Shown one piece after another: positions 52,787 through 62,056 of a stretch of 64,000 nucleotides of DNA. Position 1 is the first letter of the stretch, and each line of letters opens with the position of its first letter. The notes below the pieces were generated by a model. The model was given only the letters and a program-made list of their open reading frames with translations, had not been told where the DNA came from and made no database searches. A program made the position numbers and the translations under genes. The stretch comes from Dermatophilus congolensis. GTDB lineage: Bacteria; Actinomycetota; Actinomycetes; Actinomycetales; Dermatophilaceae. The stretch is taken from the NCBI GenBank assembly GCA_030538115.1, contig JAUNUP010000005.1, positions 73,379 to 137,378 of the forward strand, read 5' to 3'.

Positions 52787-55078
52787 ACTCCCGCGACCCA
52801 CTCTCAGCGGAGGTCGGGATGATCGTTGCCCTTTCCACTGTGACCAGCGCCGATGTCGCCCTCGTCGGCGGTAAGGCCGCCAACCTCAGCGAGCTCATCG
52901 CGGCGGGGCTGCCGGTGCCGCCCGGGTTTGCGTCACGACCGCTGCCTACCGCGAGGCGATCACTCCGATGGCGTCGGCGATCGACGACGCCGTGCGCGAG
53001 GGCCGCCCGGAAGACGCGTCGCGACTCGTCACTGCGGCTCCTGTACCGAGCTCGCTGGGCGAACAGGTGGCGGCTGCGCTCGCGGAGCTCGGCGGCGTGC
53101 CTGTGGCGGTGCGGTCGTCGGCGACCGCCGAAGACCTGGCGGAGGCGTCGTTCGCGGGTCAGCAAGAGACCTTCCTCGGCATGCGCGGCACGAAGGCGGT
53201 GCTGGACGCCGCGCGCCGTTGCTGGGCGTCGATGTGGTCGGAGCGGGCCGTCGCCTACCGAGACCGGCACGGCTTCGGGCACGCCGACGTCGACGTGGCA
53301 GTCGTCGTGCAGCGGATGGTGCCGGCGTCGGCGGCGGGCGTGCTGTTCACGTGTGATCCCGTGACCGGCCGAGCCGGCGACACCGTGATCGAGGGCTCGT
53401 GGGGGGGTCGGTGAGAGCGTCGTTTCGGGAGCCGTGACGCCCGATACGTTCACCGTGCGTGATGGACGCATCGAGCATCGCGCGGTGGGCACCTAGGCGA
53501 CCCGCATCGACCTCGACTCCACGGGCGGCACAACGCTCTCCGAGGTGCCCCCGGCCGACCGCGAGCGCGCATGCCTCAGCGACGAATCTGTGGTCGCCTT
53601 GGCCGAATTCGGCTCCCGCGTGCGCGCGCACTACGGGCGTGACATGGATGTCGAGTGGGCGGTCGAGGGGGAGCGCATCTGGCTCCTGCAGGCGCGACCG
53701 GTGACGGCGCCTGCCGAGGGCGATCGTGAACGTCATCCGAACGCGGCCGACCGACCCCCGCACGTGGGACTCCGGTCCCGGGGGCCGCGCAGACGCCGCC
53801 ATCGACACCCTCCTCAACGACGATCCGATGGTATTGACGGAGCCGCAGCTGGCCGACCGTTTCGACGCCATCCTGGACACGACCCGCGAGCTGCTGGAGG
53901 CGCGATTCTTCGACTACCTCTCGTTCCACAGTGTGCGCGGGATAAGGCTCGAGGCGATGCTGCGGCTCGCCCGTCGCGCTGACCTCAGCCAATACGACTT
54001 TCTCACCGACCTCGACTTCGCCACCGTCGTCGTTGACCGTGAGCTGCGCGCTCTGGCCGACTCGGCACGGCGGTCACCCGCGGTGCGAGCCGCACTAGCC
54101 GCCCAGGCTCTCGACTCCGATGCCGTCCGCAAGGCGGACCTCGCGTGGTGGGCCCAGGTGAGTGCTTTTCTCGATCTGCACGGCGCGCGCACGCCCGGCA
54201 TGTACCAGCCCTTCTCGAACGTCTCGTGGCGCGAGAATCTGCCCGGCTTCCTCATGACGCTGCACGCGCTGGTGCGAGCCGACGAGGCCCCGCCCGCGCG
54301 GCGCATACGCAATGTCGACCTCGTGGCGGAGGTCGAGGCACGCCTCCCGCGACCCCTGCGGGCGAGCTTCGGGCGGCTGGTCGAGGACTACCGCGCAGGG
54401 CACGTGATGCGCGAGGCCTCGGTGCAACAGTTGGAGCGGCTCGCGCTGCTGGCCCGCCAGGTCGCCCTGGAGGCGGGCCGGCGACTGGTCACCACCGGCG
54501 AGCTGACCGAACCGGGCGAGATCAAGTACCTCACCGCGGGCGAACTCGTCGCGCGGCTGCGGGGCGACGAGCACCCGGATGTCCTGTCACTCGTCGCCCG
54601 CCGAGAGTCCGCCCGCCCACGGGCGGAGGCCGCGTGGCTGCACTCCCAACGACGACCTGACAGGCAGCCTCGGGAGTCGCGCGTGACGGCAGTGCGCAGA
54701 ACCCTCTCCGGCCTTGTCCCGCGACGGCCGCTCCGGGACCAGGGCGAGGGGCAGGAAGAGGTGCTGCTCAGCGGCGCCGCCGGAAGCCCGGGCATCGCGA
54801 CCGGGCCAGCCCGAATCATCAACGGCCCGGAGGAGTTCGGCCGGCTGCAACCCGGCGACGTGCTGGTCACCCGCTTCACCGACCCCGCGTGGACACCACT
54901 GTTCGGCATCGCCTCCGCTGTCATCGCAGACACCGGAGGCCGCCTGGCTCACGCCGCAATCGTGGCCCGCGAATACGGCATCCCGGCAGTCCTAGGAGTC
55001 GGCTCCGCCACGACAACCCTGCACGACGACCAACAGATCACGGTAGACGGCACAAGAGGTGAGGTCCGCGAGGCGTAG
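52783..55078 (+). pseudogene. PEP-utilising phosphotransferase (rifampin phosphotransferase-like), broken
   Basis: Four reading-frame segments together read as one protein of about 765 residues. Segment 1 (ADVALVGGKAANLSELIAAG, then LPVPPGFA) is the PPDK-type ATP-binding start. The frame shifts near TTT 52927-52929, where one T seems lost. Segment 2 covers RSSATAEDLAEASFAGQQET to VIEGSWG and ends at seven G residues (53401-53407). Segment 3 contains an in-frame TAG at 53494 and LLQARPVTA, and shifts again near 53715-53760. Segment 4 has a helical middle domain and the phosphohistidine domain (GGRLAHAAIVAREYGIPAVL) at the very C-terminus. Ending there, without a PEP-binding TIM barrel, fits rifampin phosphotransferases rather than PEP synthase. 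Confidence 0.8.
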
Positions 55079-55179
55079 GAGGACCGGGCGTTCGGCAACT
55101 CTCACACGAGTCGCAGGCCCGACGACCACGAGTACCTACTTGTCCATTTGCGTGACAGAACCGCGTCCAAATGTCAGAT

Positions 55180-55265
55180 AGGACCGTGTCCCGAACTCGG
55201 TCCTCGACGTCAGCGACCTGCATAGCTTCGACCACCTCAAGTGGTGCAGAGTTGTCCAAGGCCAT
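55180..55265 (-). pseudogene. N-terminal fragment of an IS256-family transposase
   Basis: About 28 codons read MALDNSAPLEVVEAMQVADV and then EDRVRDTV, closely resembling the start of actinobacterial IS256-type transposases (MALDQSALLEV-EA...). The match then ends; no catalytic region or inverted repeats are seen. Confidence 0.45.
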
Positions 55266-55566
55266 CGTGCTTCGTGTCCTATCCGTGAGTGTCTGTCGCA
55301 AGAACTCACTGACCGTCGCACGGTGGCCGCCTACGTCGCGGTCAACACGACGAACAGCGGCCCGCGCTACGCCACCTCACGGAACGTCACCTCCGACTCT
55401 GGGTAACGTCACCAGATCAGGCGAACAAGACATCGGTGCTTCGAGTACATGCAGGATCTCCGGGGCATACCTGGCCGCCCTTCGGTCGACACACCCGGAA
55501 TCGCACCGGAAACGACTTCGCGGGCTGCCCCGCCTTCTGGCTGGACAACCCGCGAAACGCCTGCTC

Positions 55567-55583
55567 AAACCCGGTGCGGGTTT
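55567..55583 (-). terminator. Small hairpin downstream of tRNA-Leu
   Basis: AAACCCG and CGGGTTT pair around a three-base loop, 36 bases past the 3' end of the tRNA gene on the minus strand. No T run follows. Confidence 0.35.
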
Positions 55584-55618
55584 GTGAACTTCATGCTCGG
55601 AGCTTGTTGAACTCCTCC

Positions 55619-55705
55619 TGGTGCGCGAGGGGGGAGTTGAACCCCCACGCCCTTTCGGGCACACGGACCTGAACCGTGCGCGTCTGCCTGTTCCGCCACT
55701 CGCGC
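55619..55705 (-). tRNA. tRNA-Leu (anticodon CAG)
   Basis: The minus strand folds as a class II tRNA of 87 bases including an encoded CCA. The acceptor stem is GCGCGAG/CTCGCGC. The anticodon stem CACGG/CCGTG encloses loop TTCAGGT with anticodon CAG. A long variable arm (TGCCCGAAAGGGCG) and a T arm GGGGGTTCAACTCCC follow. A leucine tRNA next to fhaA is typical of actinobacterial origin regions. Confidence 0.96.
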
Positions 55706-56033
55706 GCGCAGTCACCAATGTTGCCACGCACCCCGCCGAGTCTCCAAACCCGCCTCCCGTAGGTGCCACGCCGTCCCCTCCATGCCCCTGAGGCTCCACT
55801 CGCCGCTCGATGGGTGCGGGGTTCACGTCGCAGGCGGGGTGCACCGAAGGCGACGCGTTGTGGCTGGTCGGCACGCCGACTCCGTTGATCACAGGGTGAG
55901 CCGATAACCTGGAGTCTCCACACTTGTCGCGTGGGTCACGTCGGTACGCCTCGCGTGTCGACGTTCGGTATCCGGCACGGCCTCCCGGTCGGGTCGCACC
56001 GGCCATGAGCAGCGACGAACGAGAGGAGGCGCC
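55706..56033. promoter_or_regulatory. Spacer between tRNA-Leu and the fhaA operon
   Basis: This 328-base spacer separates divergent transcription units and must contain the promoters of both. I find no strong -35/-10 pair; TTGATC (55885) with GATAAC (55903) has too short a spacer. A frame opens through its right part, but no family features appear. Confidence 0.4.
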
Positions 56034-57341
56034 GTGGGGCTCTTCGACCGCGTCGAGGCCAAACTCGCCGCCACCATCAACGGTGCCTTCGCGCGCGCCT
56101 TCAAAGCCGAGGTTCAGCCCGTCGAAGTCGCCGCTGCCATGCGGAAAGCCATGGACGACAAGGCTGCCATCCTCGACGTCGACCGGGCCATCGTGCCCAA
56201 CGTCTTCGTCATCGAGCTCAGCCCCAGCGACCACGAGCGACTCACCGCCTACGTCGACCTGCTCACCGAAGAACTCATCGCGAGCGCCGAAGAGCACATC
56301 ACCAGCCAGCACTACCGCCCCGCCGGACCCCTCACCGTCACGTTCGACGAAGTCGACAGCCTCGAGACCGGTGTCTTCCGCGTGCGGTCTACCAGCGAAC
56401 GCAACCCCGCACAGTCGGGCAGCCACGACCACGGCCGCCGCCCCCGCCGAGCCGGCGAGGTCATCGAAACCCACCGCACCGGCGACGACCCCGCGCGGCG
56501 CGTCCCCCGCAACCAGGCCTTCCCGCCCGAGGCCACCGCGCCCGCTGAGAACGAGATCGGCATCGCCAGCAACGCCGCCAGCGCCGCCGCCGGTGCCGCT
56601 GCGGGCACCGCTGCCGCCCGCGACATGTGGGAGAAGGCGCGCAACGACCAGCCCGAACTCACCGAGGCCGAGCGCGCCGAACAGCGCCGCCACGACCTCT
56701 CCGCCTGGAACGACGCCGAACCCCAGCCGTCCTCGGGCACACACGGCAATGCCGCAGACCACGGAGCCGAATTCGAGCCCGCGGAAGGCGCCCCCTGGTC
56801 GACTCCGGCACCCTCTCGAGGCAGAGACTCGGGCTCCTGGTCCGCGCCTGCGGGCACCGGGCACCCAGGTCAGGCCACGGGCACCCCCGGCGCCGCGTCC
56901 GGCATCCCGGCCGACCCCGGCACCCCTGCCCACCACAGCGACCGCGACGTGGCCCCCGTCGGAGGGGACACGTGGGCGGCCCCCTCCGCGCACCACTCGC
57001 CTCCGGCCACTCCGGACATCCCCGAGCACATGCGCCCCGACCCGGCCAGCCGACCCTGGATCGACGTGGCCGGCGACGCCTACCCACTGCTCGGGGCGAT
57101 CACCGTGATCGGCCGCGACCCGAACGCCGAGATCACCCTCGACGACGGCGGCATCAGCCGTCGCCACTGCGAAATCCGGGTCACGCACGACGGCCCGCAC
57201 CTCGTGATCGGGCTGCGCGACCTGGGCTCCACCAACGGAACGTTCGTCAACGGTGAGCGTGTCAACACTGCTCGCCTCGACAACGGCGACAGAATCACCA
57301 TCGGGCGCATCAGCTTCGTGCTGCACACAAGGAGGAGGTGA
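56034..57341 (+). CDS. fhaA: FHA-domain protein FhaA (DUF3662 and FHA)
   Basis: The 435-residue protein starts with the DUF3662 domain (GLFDRVEAKLAATINGAFAR, then AFKAEVQPVEVAAAMRKAMD), has a long disordered middle rich in Ala, Pro, Gly and Glu, and ends with an FHA domain (TVIGRDPNAEITLDDGGISR, then LRDLGSTNGTFVNGERV). FHA domains bind phosphothreonine, and in mycobacteria FhaA recognises phosphorylated MviN/PknB partners in cell-wall synthesis. It is the first gene of the kinase operon. GAGAGGAGG precedes the GTG. Confidence 0.95.
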   Translation: MGLFDRVEAKLAATINGAFARAFKAEVQPVEVAAAMRKAMDDKAAILDVDRAIVPNVFVIELSPSDHERLTAYVDLLTEELIASAEEHITSQHYRPAGPLTVTFDEVDSLETGVFRVRSTSERNPAQSGSHDHGRRPRRAGEVIETHRTGDDPARRVPRNQAFPPEATAPAENEIGIASNAASAAAGAAAGTAAARDMWEKARNDQPELTEAERAEQRRHDLSAWNDAEPQPSSGTHGNAADHGAEFEPAEGAPWSTPAPSRGRDSGSWSAPAGTGHPGQATGTPGAASGIPADPGTPAHHSDRDVAPVGGDTWAAPSAHHSPPATPDIPEHMRPDPASRPWIDVAGDAYPLLGAITVIGRDPNAEITLDDGGISRRHCEIRVTHDGPHLVIGLRDLGSTNGTFVNGERVNTARLDNGDRITIGRISFVLHTRRR

Positions 57342-57347
57342 CCGGCC

Positions 57348-57818
57348 CTGGGTGAGTTCACGCTGACCGTCGTGCGATTCGGCCTCCTCATCTCACTGTG
57401 GCTGTTCATCTTCGCCATCGTGGGTGTGCTGCGCACCGACCTGTACGGCACCCGTATCGTGCAGCGCGTCGCCGGAGGTCGAGCCACCGTGCGCCCGGCC
57501 CCGAGCGCCCCGGCCCGGTCGCGTAAGTCGTTCACGACCCTCGCCGTCACCGAAGGTCCGCTGCGGGGGGTCACGGTGCCGCTCAAGGAGTCCGGGGTGC
57601 TGCTCGGCCGCAACCCCGAGTGCACGCTCGTGCTCGACGACGACTACGCCTCCGGCCGTCATGCCCGCGTCTACAGCGACGGAAAGTACTGGTACGTCGA
57701 AGACCTCGGCTCGACCAACGGCACCCTCGTCGACGGCAACGCCATCGGCGCGCCCGAAAGGCTGCATGACGGAAGCCAACTGCGCATCGGCACCACGGTG
57801 CTCGAACTGAGGCGCTGA
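57348..57818 (+). CDS. fhaB: FHA-domain protein FhaB (FipA-like), probable CTG start
   Basis: The 156-residue protein has one N-terminal transmembrane helix (FGLLISLWLFIFAIVGVL) and a C-terminal FHA domain (LLGRNPECTLVLDDDYASGR, then EDLGSTNGTLVDGN). The conserved family beginning (GEFTLTVVRFGLL) lies upstream of the first GTG at 57372. The codon in the right place is CTG 57348, nine bases after AAGGAGGAGG. A start at CTG is therefore likely; starting at 57372 would drop eight conserved residues and has no ribosome binding site. It acts with PknA/PknB and PstP in septal wall growth. Confidence 0.9.
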   Translation: MGEFTLTVVRFGLLISLWLFIFAIVGVLRTDLYGTRIVQRVAGGRATVRPAPSAPARSRKSFTTLAVTEGPLRGVTVPLKESGVLLGRNPECTLVLDDDYASGRHARVYSDGKYWYVEDLGSTNGTLVDGNAIGAPERLHDGSQLRIGTTVLELRR

Positions 57819-57822
57819 CTCG

Positions 57823-59244
57823 ATGTCGATCGCCTGGCAGTACGCGGCGCGCACCGATATCGGCCTAGTCCGCAGCCGCAACGAGGATTCGGGCTACGCC
57901 GGCCCCCACCTACTCGCCATCGCCGACGGCATGGGCGGGCACGCAGGCGGCAACGTCGCGTCGTCGCTGGTCATCGCACGCCTCGCCCCTCTCGATGGCG
58001 ACAGCCACGGTTGTGACGACGCCCTCGAACTGCTCGCCGACACGGTCGCTGAAGCCAACGCCGCGATCAGCCGCGCGGTCGAGGAAGACGACCAGCTCCG
58101 CGGCATGGGCACCACCCTCACGGGCCTCATGCGCTGCGGAAACACCAACCTCGTTCTCGTACACATCGGCGACAGCCGCGCCTACATGCTGCGCGACGGC
58201 AACTTCAGCCAGATCACCACCGACCACTCGTTCGTGCAATCGCTCGTCGAGGCCGGCCGCATCTCGCCCGAAGATGCCGAGAACCACCCCCAGCGCTCTC
58301 TCGTCACGCGCGTGCTCACCGGCGCGAAAGAGGACGAGCCCGATCTCTCCGTGCGCCAAGCCCGCATCGGCGACAGGTACCTCATCTGCTCCGACGGGCT
58401 CTCCGACTACGTGGGACGCGAGACGATCGAGGAGGTCGTACGCGCCGGCGACACCCCCGCGGCCGCCCTGCGCCGCCTCGTCGACCTCTCGCTCAAGGCG
58501 GGCGCCCCCGACAACGTCACCGCAGTCGTCGCCGACATCGTCGACAGTGACTCGAACGCCCCCACCCACCCCGTCGTCGTCGGCGCCGCTGCCGAGCGGG
58601 TCGCGGCGGCGAGCAGCGAACCGACCCAGGCCCTGACCCCGGCCCAGAAGGCCGCCGCCCTGGCCAACGAAGTGAAGACCGCAGCAGGAGGCGGTGCGGC
58701 CGAGACCGACGACGACCCTGACGCCTCCGTGCTCGCCGGCCTGGCCGACAACGAGCGCCGCGTCAACATGCGCAGCATGGGTGTGGCCCTGCTCGTGGTC
58801 GCGACCCTGCTCGCGGGTGTCTTCGGCGCCTACCGGTGGAGCCAGCAGCAGCACTACGTCAGCGAATACGACGGCAAGGTCGCCGTTTTCCGGGGCGTGC
58901 CGCAGTCGTTCGGGCCGGTGCAGTTGTCGTCGCTCGAGCGCACGGTCGACGACATCTCGGTCGGCAACCTGCCCGACTTCTACCGCAACCGCCTGCGCCA
59001 GACCATCCCGGCGGCCAGCGAGGCCGACGTCGAGAACCAGATCGCCACCCTCCGGGTTCAGCAGGCCGAATGCCTCTCGCGCATCAGTGCCGGCGCCCCG
59101 TGCGGCTCGGGCACGTCGACCGAGCCCACCACGACTCCGGCCGAGGTGCCCGGGAGCACCGAGACGCAAGCTCCCGAATCCACCGCGACAACGCCCCCCG
59201 GGCCGCTCCAGGCGACCCCGTCTGTGGTGGAGGTGGCGCCATGA
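57823..59244 (+). CDS. pstP: PP2C-type serine/threonine phosphatase PstP
   Basis: The 473-residue protein has a cytoplasmic PP2C domain with metal-binding motifs (SRNEDSGYAG, IADGMGGHAGGNVASSLVI, GMGTTLTGL, VHIGDSRAYMLRDG, LICSDGLSDYV, GAPDNVTAVVADI), an Ala-rich linker, one transmembrane helix (MGVALLVVATLLAGVFGAYR) and an extracellular part ending in a Thr/Pro-rich tail. It removes phosphates set by PknA/PknB and from their targets. It follows fhaB by four bases and overlaps rodA as ATGA. Confidence 0.96.
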   Translation: MSIAWQYAARTDIGLVRSRNEDSGYAGPHLLAIADGMGGHAGGNVASSLVIARLAPLDGDSHGCDDALELLADTVAEANAAISRAVEEDDQLRGMGTTLTGLMRCGNTNLVLVHIGDSRAYMLRDGNFSQITTDHSFVQSLVEAGRISPEDAENHPQRSLVTRVLTGAKEDEPDLSVRQARIGDRYLICSDGLSDYVGRETIEEVVRAGDTPAAALRRLVDLSLKAGAPDNVTAVVADIVDSDSNAPTHPVVVGAAAERVAAASSEPTQALTPAQKAAALANEVKTAAGGGAAETDDDPDASVLAGLADNERRVNMRSMGVALLVVATLLAGVFGAYRWSQQQHYVSEYDGKVAVFRGVPQSFGPVQLSSLERTVDDISVGNLPDFYRNRLRQTIPAASEADVENQIATLRVQQAECLSRISAGAPCGSGTSTEPTTTPAEVPGSTETQAPESTATTPPGPLQATPSVVEVAP

Positions 59245-60605
59245 GCACCGTGACCTCGTTCAAGCCGCGCACCCGACGCAACGTCGAACTGTTCCTTCTC
59301 CTCCTCGCCGTCGGCATCGTCATGCTGGCCTACCTCGCGGTGGGCCTGGGCGTGAACGAGCAGGTGCCCCTCGACCTGCTCACGCAGGGAGGGTGGCTGC
59401 TCGGCTTCGCGGTCGCGTTCCACATCGTGCTGCGCTGGCGGGCGTCGTACGCCGATCCGCTGATTCTGCCGATAGTGACGCTGCTCAACGGCCTGGGCAT
59501 CGTGATGATCCATCGCCTCGACCTGGCGAACGGCCGCACCGACACCGCGATGGCGCCGCGGCAGATCATGTGGACCGGCCTGGCCATCGCCATCGCCATC
59601 GCCGTGGTTGTGCTGCTCAAAGACCATCGGGTGCTGCGCCGGTACACGTACCTGACGATGGTCGTCGGCCTCGGCTTTCTGCTGCTCCCGATGACTCCCG
59701 GCCTCGGCCGCGAGATCAACGGCGCCCAGATCTGGATCGGCATCGGCCCCCTCTCGTTCCAGCCCGGCGAGGTCGCCAAGGTGATCCTCACGGTCTTCTT
59801 CGCCGCGTACCTCGTACAGACGCGCGACGCCCTCGCGCTGACGGGCCGCCGCATCCTCGGCCTGACGCTGCCCCACGGCCGCGTCTTCGGGCCGATCCTG
59901 CTCGCCTGGGTGGCAAGCCTTCTCGTGCTCGTCGGCCAGCGCGACCTGGGTTCGTCGCTGCTCTTCTTCGGCCTGTTCGTCGCGCTGCTGTACGTAGCGA
60001 CCGAGCGGGTGAGCTGGATCATCATCGGCCTGCTGATGTTCGCCGCCGGCGCGACCGTGGCGTACATGCTCTTCAGCCACGTGCAGCAGCGTGTGATGTT
60101 CTGGCTCGACCCCTGGTCGCGCGAGGCTCTCGACGTGAGCGACCAACTCGTGCGCGGCCTCATGGGCATGGGCGCGGGCGGTCTTTTCGGCACGGGCCTG
60201 GGCCGCGGTAATCCGCAGATCACCTACTTCGCCGAGAGCGACTTCATCATTCCGAGCTTCGCCGAGGAGCTGGGCCTGTTCGGTGTCTTCGCGATCCTCG
60301 TGCTGTACGGCCTGTTCGTGGAGCGGGGTCTGCGCACGGCCCTCGGCACCCGTGACGGCTTCGGCAAGCTCCTTGCCGCCGGCCTCGCCTTCTCGGTGAC
60401 GCTGCAGATCTTCGTCGTCGTCGGAGGCGTCACGCGCGTCATCCCGCTCACGGGCCTGACCTCGCCGTTCCTCTCCGCAGGCGGGTCGTCGCTGCTGGCC
60501 AACTGGGTGATCGTTGCCCTCTTGCTGCGCATCAGCGACCACGCCCGCCGCCCCCTTCCGCCCGAGCCGACCCCGGCCCCGACACCGGCGGGGGTGAGCG
60601 CATGA
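59241..60605 (+). CDS. rodA: SEDS-family peptidoglycan glycosyltransferase RodA/FtsW
   Basis: The 454-residue protein has about 12 membrane helices with the SEDS signatures INGAQIWIGIGPLSFQPGEV and FAKVILTVFF-like segments, the catalytic-loop region QRDLGSSLLFFGLFVALLYV, and FIIPSFAEELGLFG near the C-terminus, ending GLTSPFLSAGGSSLLANWVI. It polymerises glycan strands with the class B PBP encoded next. It starts in the ATGA overlap with pstP; the longer open frame upstream is a shadow. Confidence 0.95.
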   Translation: MSTVTSFKPRTRRNVELFLLLLAVGIVMLAYLAVGLGVNEQVPLDLLTQGGWLLGFAVAFHIVLRWRASYADPLILPIVTLLNGLGIVMIHRLDLANGRTDTAMAPRQIMWTGLAIAIAIAVVVLLKDHRVLRRYTYLTMVVGLGFLLLPMTPGLGREINGAQIWIGIGPLSFQPGEVAKVILTVFFAAYLVQTRDALALTGRRILGLTLPHGRVFGPILLAWVASLLVLVGQRDLGSSLLFFGLFVALLYVATERVSWIIIGLLMFAAGATVAYMLFSHVQQRVMFWLDPWSREALDVSDQLVRGLMGMGAGGLFGTGLGRGNPQITYFAESDFIIPSFAEELGLFGVFAILVLYGLFVERGLRTALGTRDGFGKLLAAGLAFSVTLQIFVVVGGVTRVIPLTGLTSPFLSAGGSSLLANWVIVALLLRISDHARRPLPPEPTPAPTPAGVSA

Positions 60606-62056
60606 ACAACCCCATCCGCCGCCTCGCCCTGCTGGCGGCCACGATGTTCGCTGTGCTGCTGGTCAGCACGTCGATCATCCAGTTCTTCCAGGCCGACAGC
60701 CTGCGCAATCGCCCCGGCAACACCCGCACCCTGCTGGCTACGTACGCCCAGGCCCGAGGGTCGATCCTCGTCGGAGGCGAAGAGATCGCCTCGTCGCGAC
60801 CGGTCGAAGACCAGTACAAGTACCAGCGCGTCTACATGCAGGGCCGCCTGTACGCGCACACGACCGGCTACTTCTCCCTGCTCTACGGCGCCGGAGGCGG
60901 GCTCGAGTCGGCGGCCAACGACCTGCTCACCGGCGAGGCCGGGCAGCTCTTCTACCGTCGCCTCGGTGACCTGGTGACGGGGCAGAAGCCCAGCGGTGCC
61001 ACGCTCGAGCTCACGATCGACCCGCTCGCGCAGCGTGCCGCCGACCGTGCTCTCGGCGACCGGAGCGGCGCGGTGGTAGCGCTCGACCCGAAGACGGGCG
61101 CGATCCTGGCGATGGTGAGCCACCCCAACTACGACCCGAACACGCTCTCGACGCACGACACGGCCAAGGTCGCGGCGGCGTGGAAGCGGTTGACGTCCGA
61201 CTCCGGCAAGTCGAGCCTGAACCGGGCGATCGCCGGAGACCTGTACCCGCCCGGCTCCACGTTCAAGCTCGTCACGGCGGCGGCGGCTCTCGAATCGGGC
61301 AACTACGAGGCCGACAGCACGCTGCCGGGCCCGGCCCGCCTGCCCCTGCCCAACAGCGACGCGACCCTGCCGAACGCCTCCGGGCAGGCCTGCGACGGCG
61401 GCGAGGTCACGCTGCAGAGGGCCCTGCAGATGTCGTGCAACACCGCCTTCGGGTGGCTCGGCCAGCAGCTCGGCGGCGACGCGCTCAAGGCGCAGGCCGA
61501 CAAGTTCGGCTTTGACAGCAAACTCGAGATCCCGATTCCGGTCACCCCGAGCACGGTGCCCGGCGGCACCGACCAGGCGCAGGCAACGCAGGTGGCTATC
61601 GGCCAGTTCGACGTGCGCGCCACTCCGATGCAGATGGCGATGGTCGCCGCCGCGATCGCGAACAAGGGAACAGTGATGAAGCCCTACCTCATCGCCAAGA
61701 CCCGAGGCGCCGATCTTGAAGTCATAGACGAAACCCGACCCGACCGGCTCGGCAACGCGATGAGCCGCGGCAACGCAGACGCACTGACACAGATGATGAC
61801 CACCGTTGTCGAGGGGGGTACCGGGTCGCGCGCGCGCATCTCCGGTGTCTCGGTGGCGGGCAAGACAGGCACGGCAGAACACGGCGAGGGTCGCGCCGCA
61901 CACGCATGGTTCACGAGCTTCGCCCCGGCCGACGACCCCAAGGTCGCGGTCGCGGTGGTGGTCGAGGACGGCGGCGTGGCCGGCAGTGAGGGCGGCGGAG
62001 GCCAGGTCTCCGCACCGATCGCACGCGAGGTGATGGAAGCAGTGATCAAGCGATGA
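60602..62056 (+). CDS. pbpA: Class B penicillin-binding protein PbpA
   Basis: The 484-residue transpeptidase has an N-terminal membrane anchor (LALLAATMFAVLLVSTSIIQ), a non-penicillin-binding module and a transpeptidase domain with the three active-site motifs: STFK (PPGSTFKLVTAAAAL), SCN (QMSCNTAFG) and KTGTAE (VAGKTGTAEHG). It crosslinks the glycan made by RodA at mid-cell. Start and stop overlap the neighbouring genes as ATGA, so translation is coupled through the operon. Confidence 0.96.
   Translation: MNNPIRRLALLAATMFAVLLVSTSIIQFFQADSLRNRPGNTRTLLATYAQARGSILVGGEEIASSRPVEDQYKYQRVYMQGRLYAHTTGYFSLLYGAGGGLESAANDLLTGEAGQLFYRRLGDLVTGQKPSGATLELTIDPLAQRAADRALGDRSGAVVALDPKTGAILAMVSHPNYDPNTLSTHDTAKVAAAWKRLTSDSGKSSLNRAIAGDLYPPGSTFKLVTAAAALESGNYEADSTLPGPARLPLPNSDATLPNASGQACDGGEVTLQRALQMSCNTAFGWLGQQLGGDALKAQADKFGFDSKLEIPIPVTPSTVPGGTDQAQATQVAIGQFDVRATPMQMAMVAAAIANKGTVMKPYLIAKTRGADLEVIDETRPDRLGNAMSRGNADALTQMMTTVVEGGTGSRARISGVSVAGKTGTAEHGEGRAAHAWFTSFAPADDPKVAVAVVVEDGGVAGSEGGGGQVSAPIAREVMEAVIKR

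Larger units (their letters stand above)
55079..55618. other. Gene-free spacer with mobile-element debris
   Basis: No intact gene is visible in 540 bases. The only recognisable part is a short piece of a transposase start on the minus strand (55180-55265). The remainder has no family features on either strand. Confidence 0.5.

Noticed and set aside
55619..55705. tRNA-Leu as an integration site
   Set aside because: I found no integrase gene and no second copy of the tRNA 3' end in the window.
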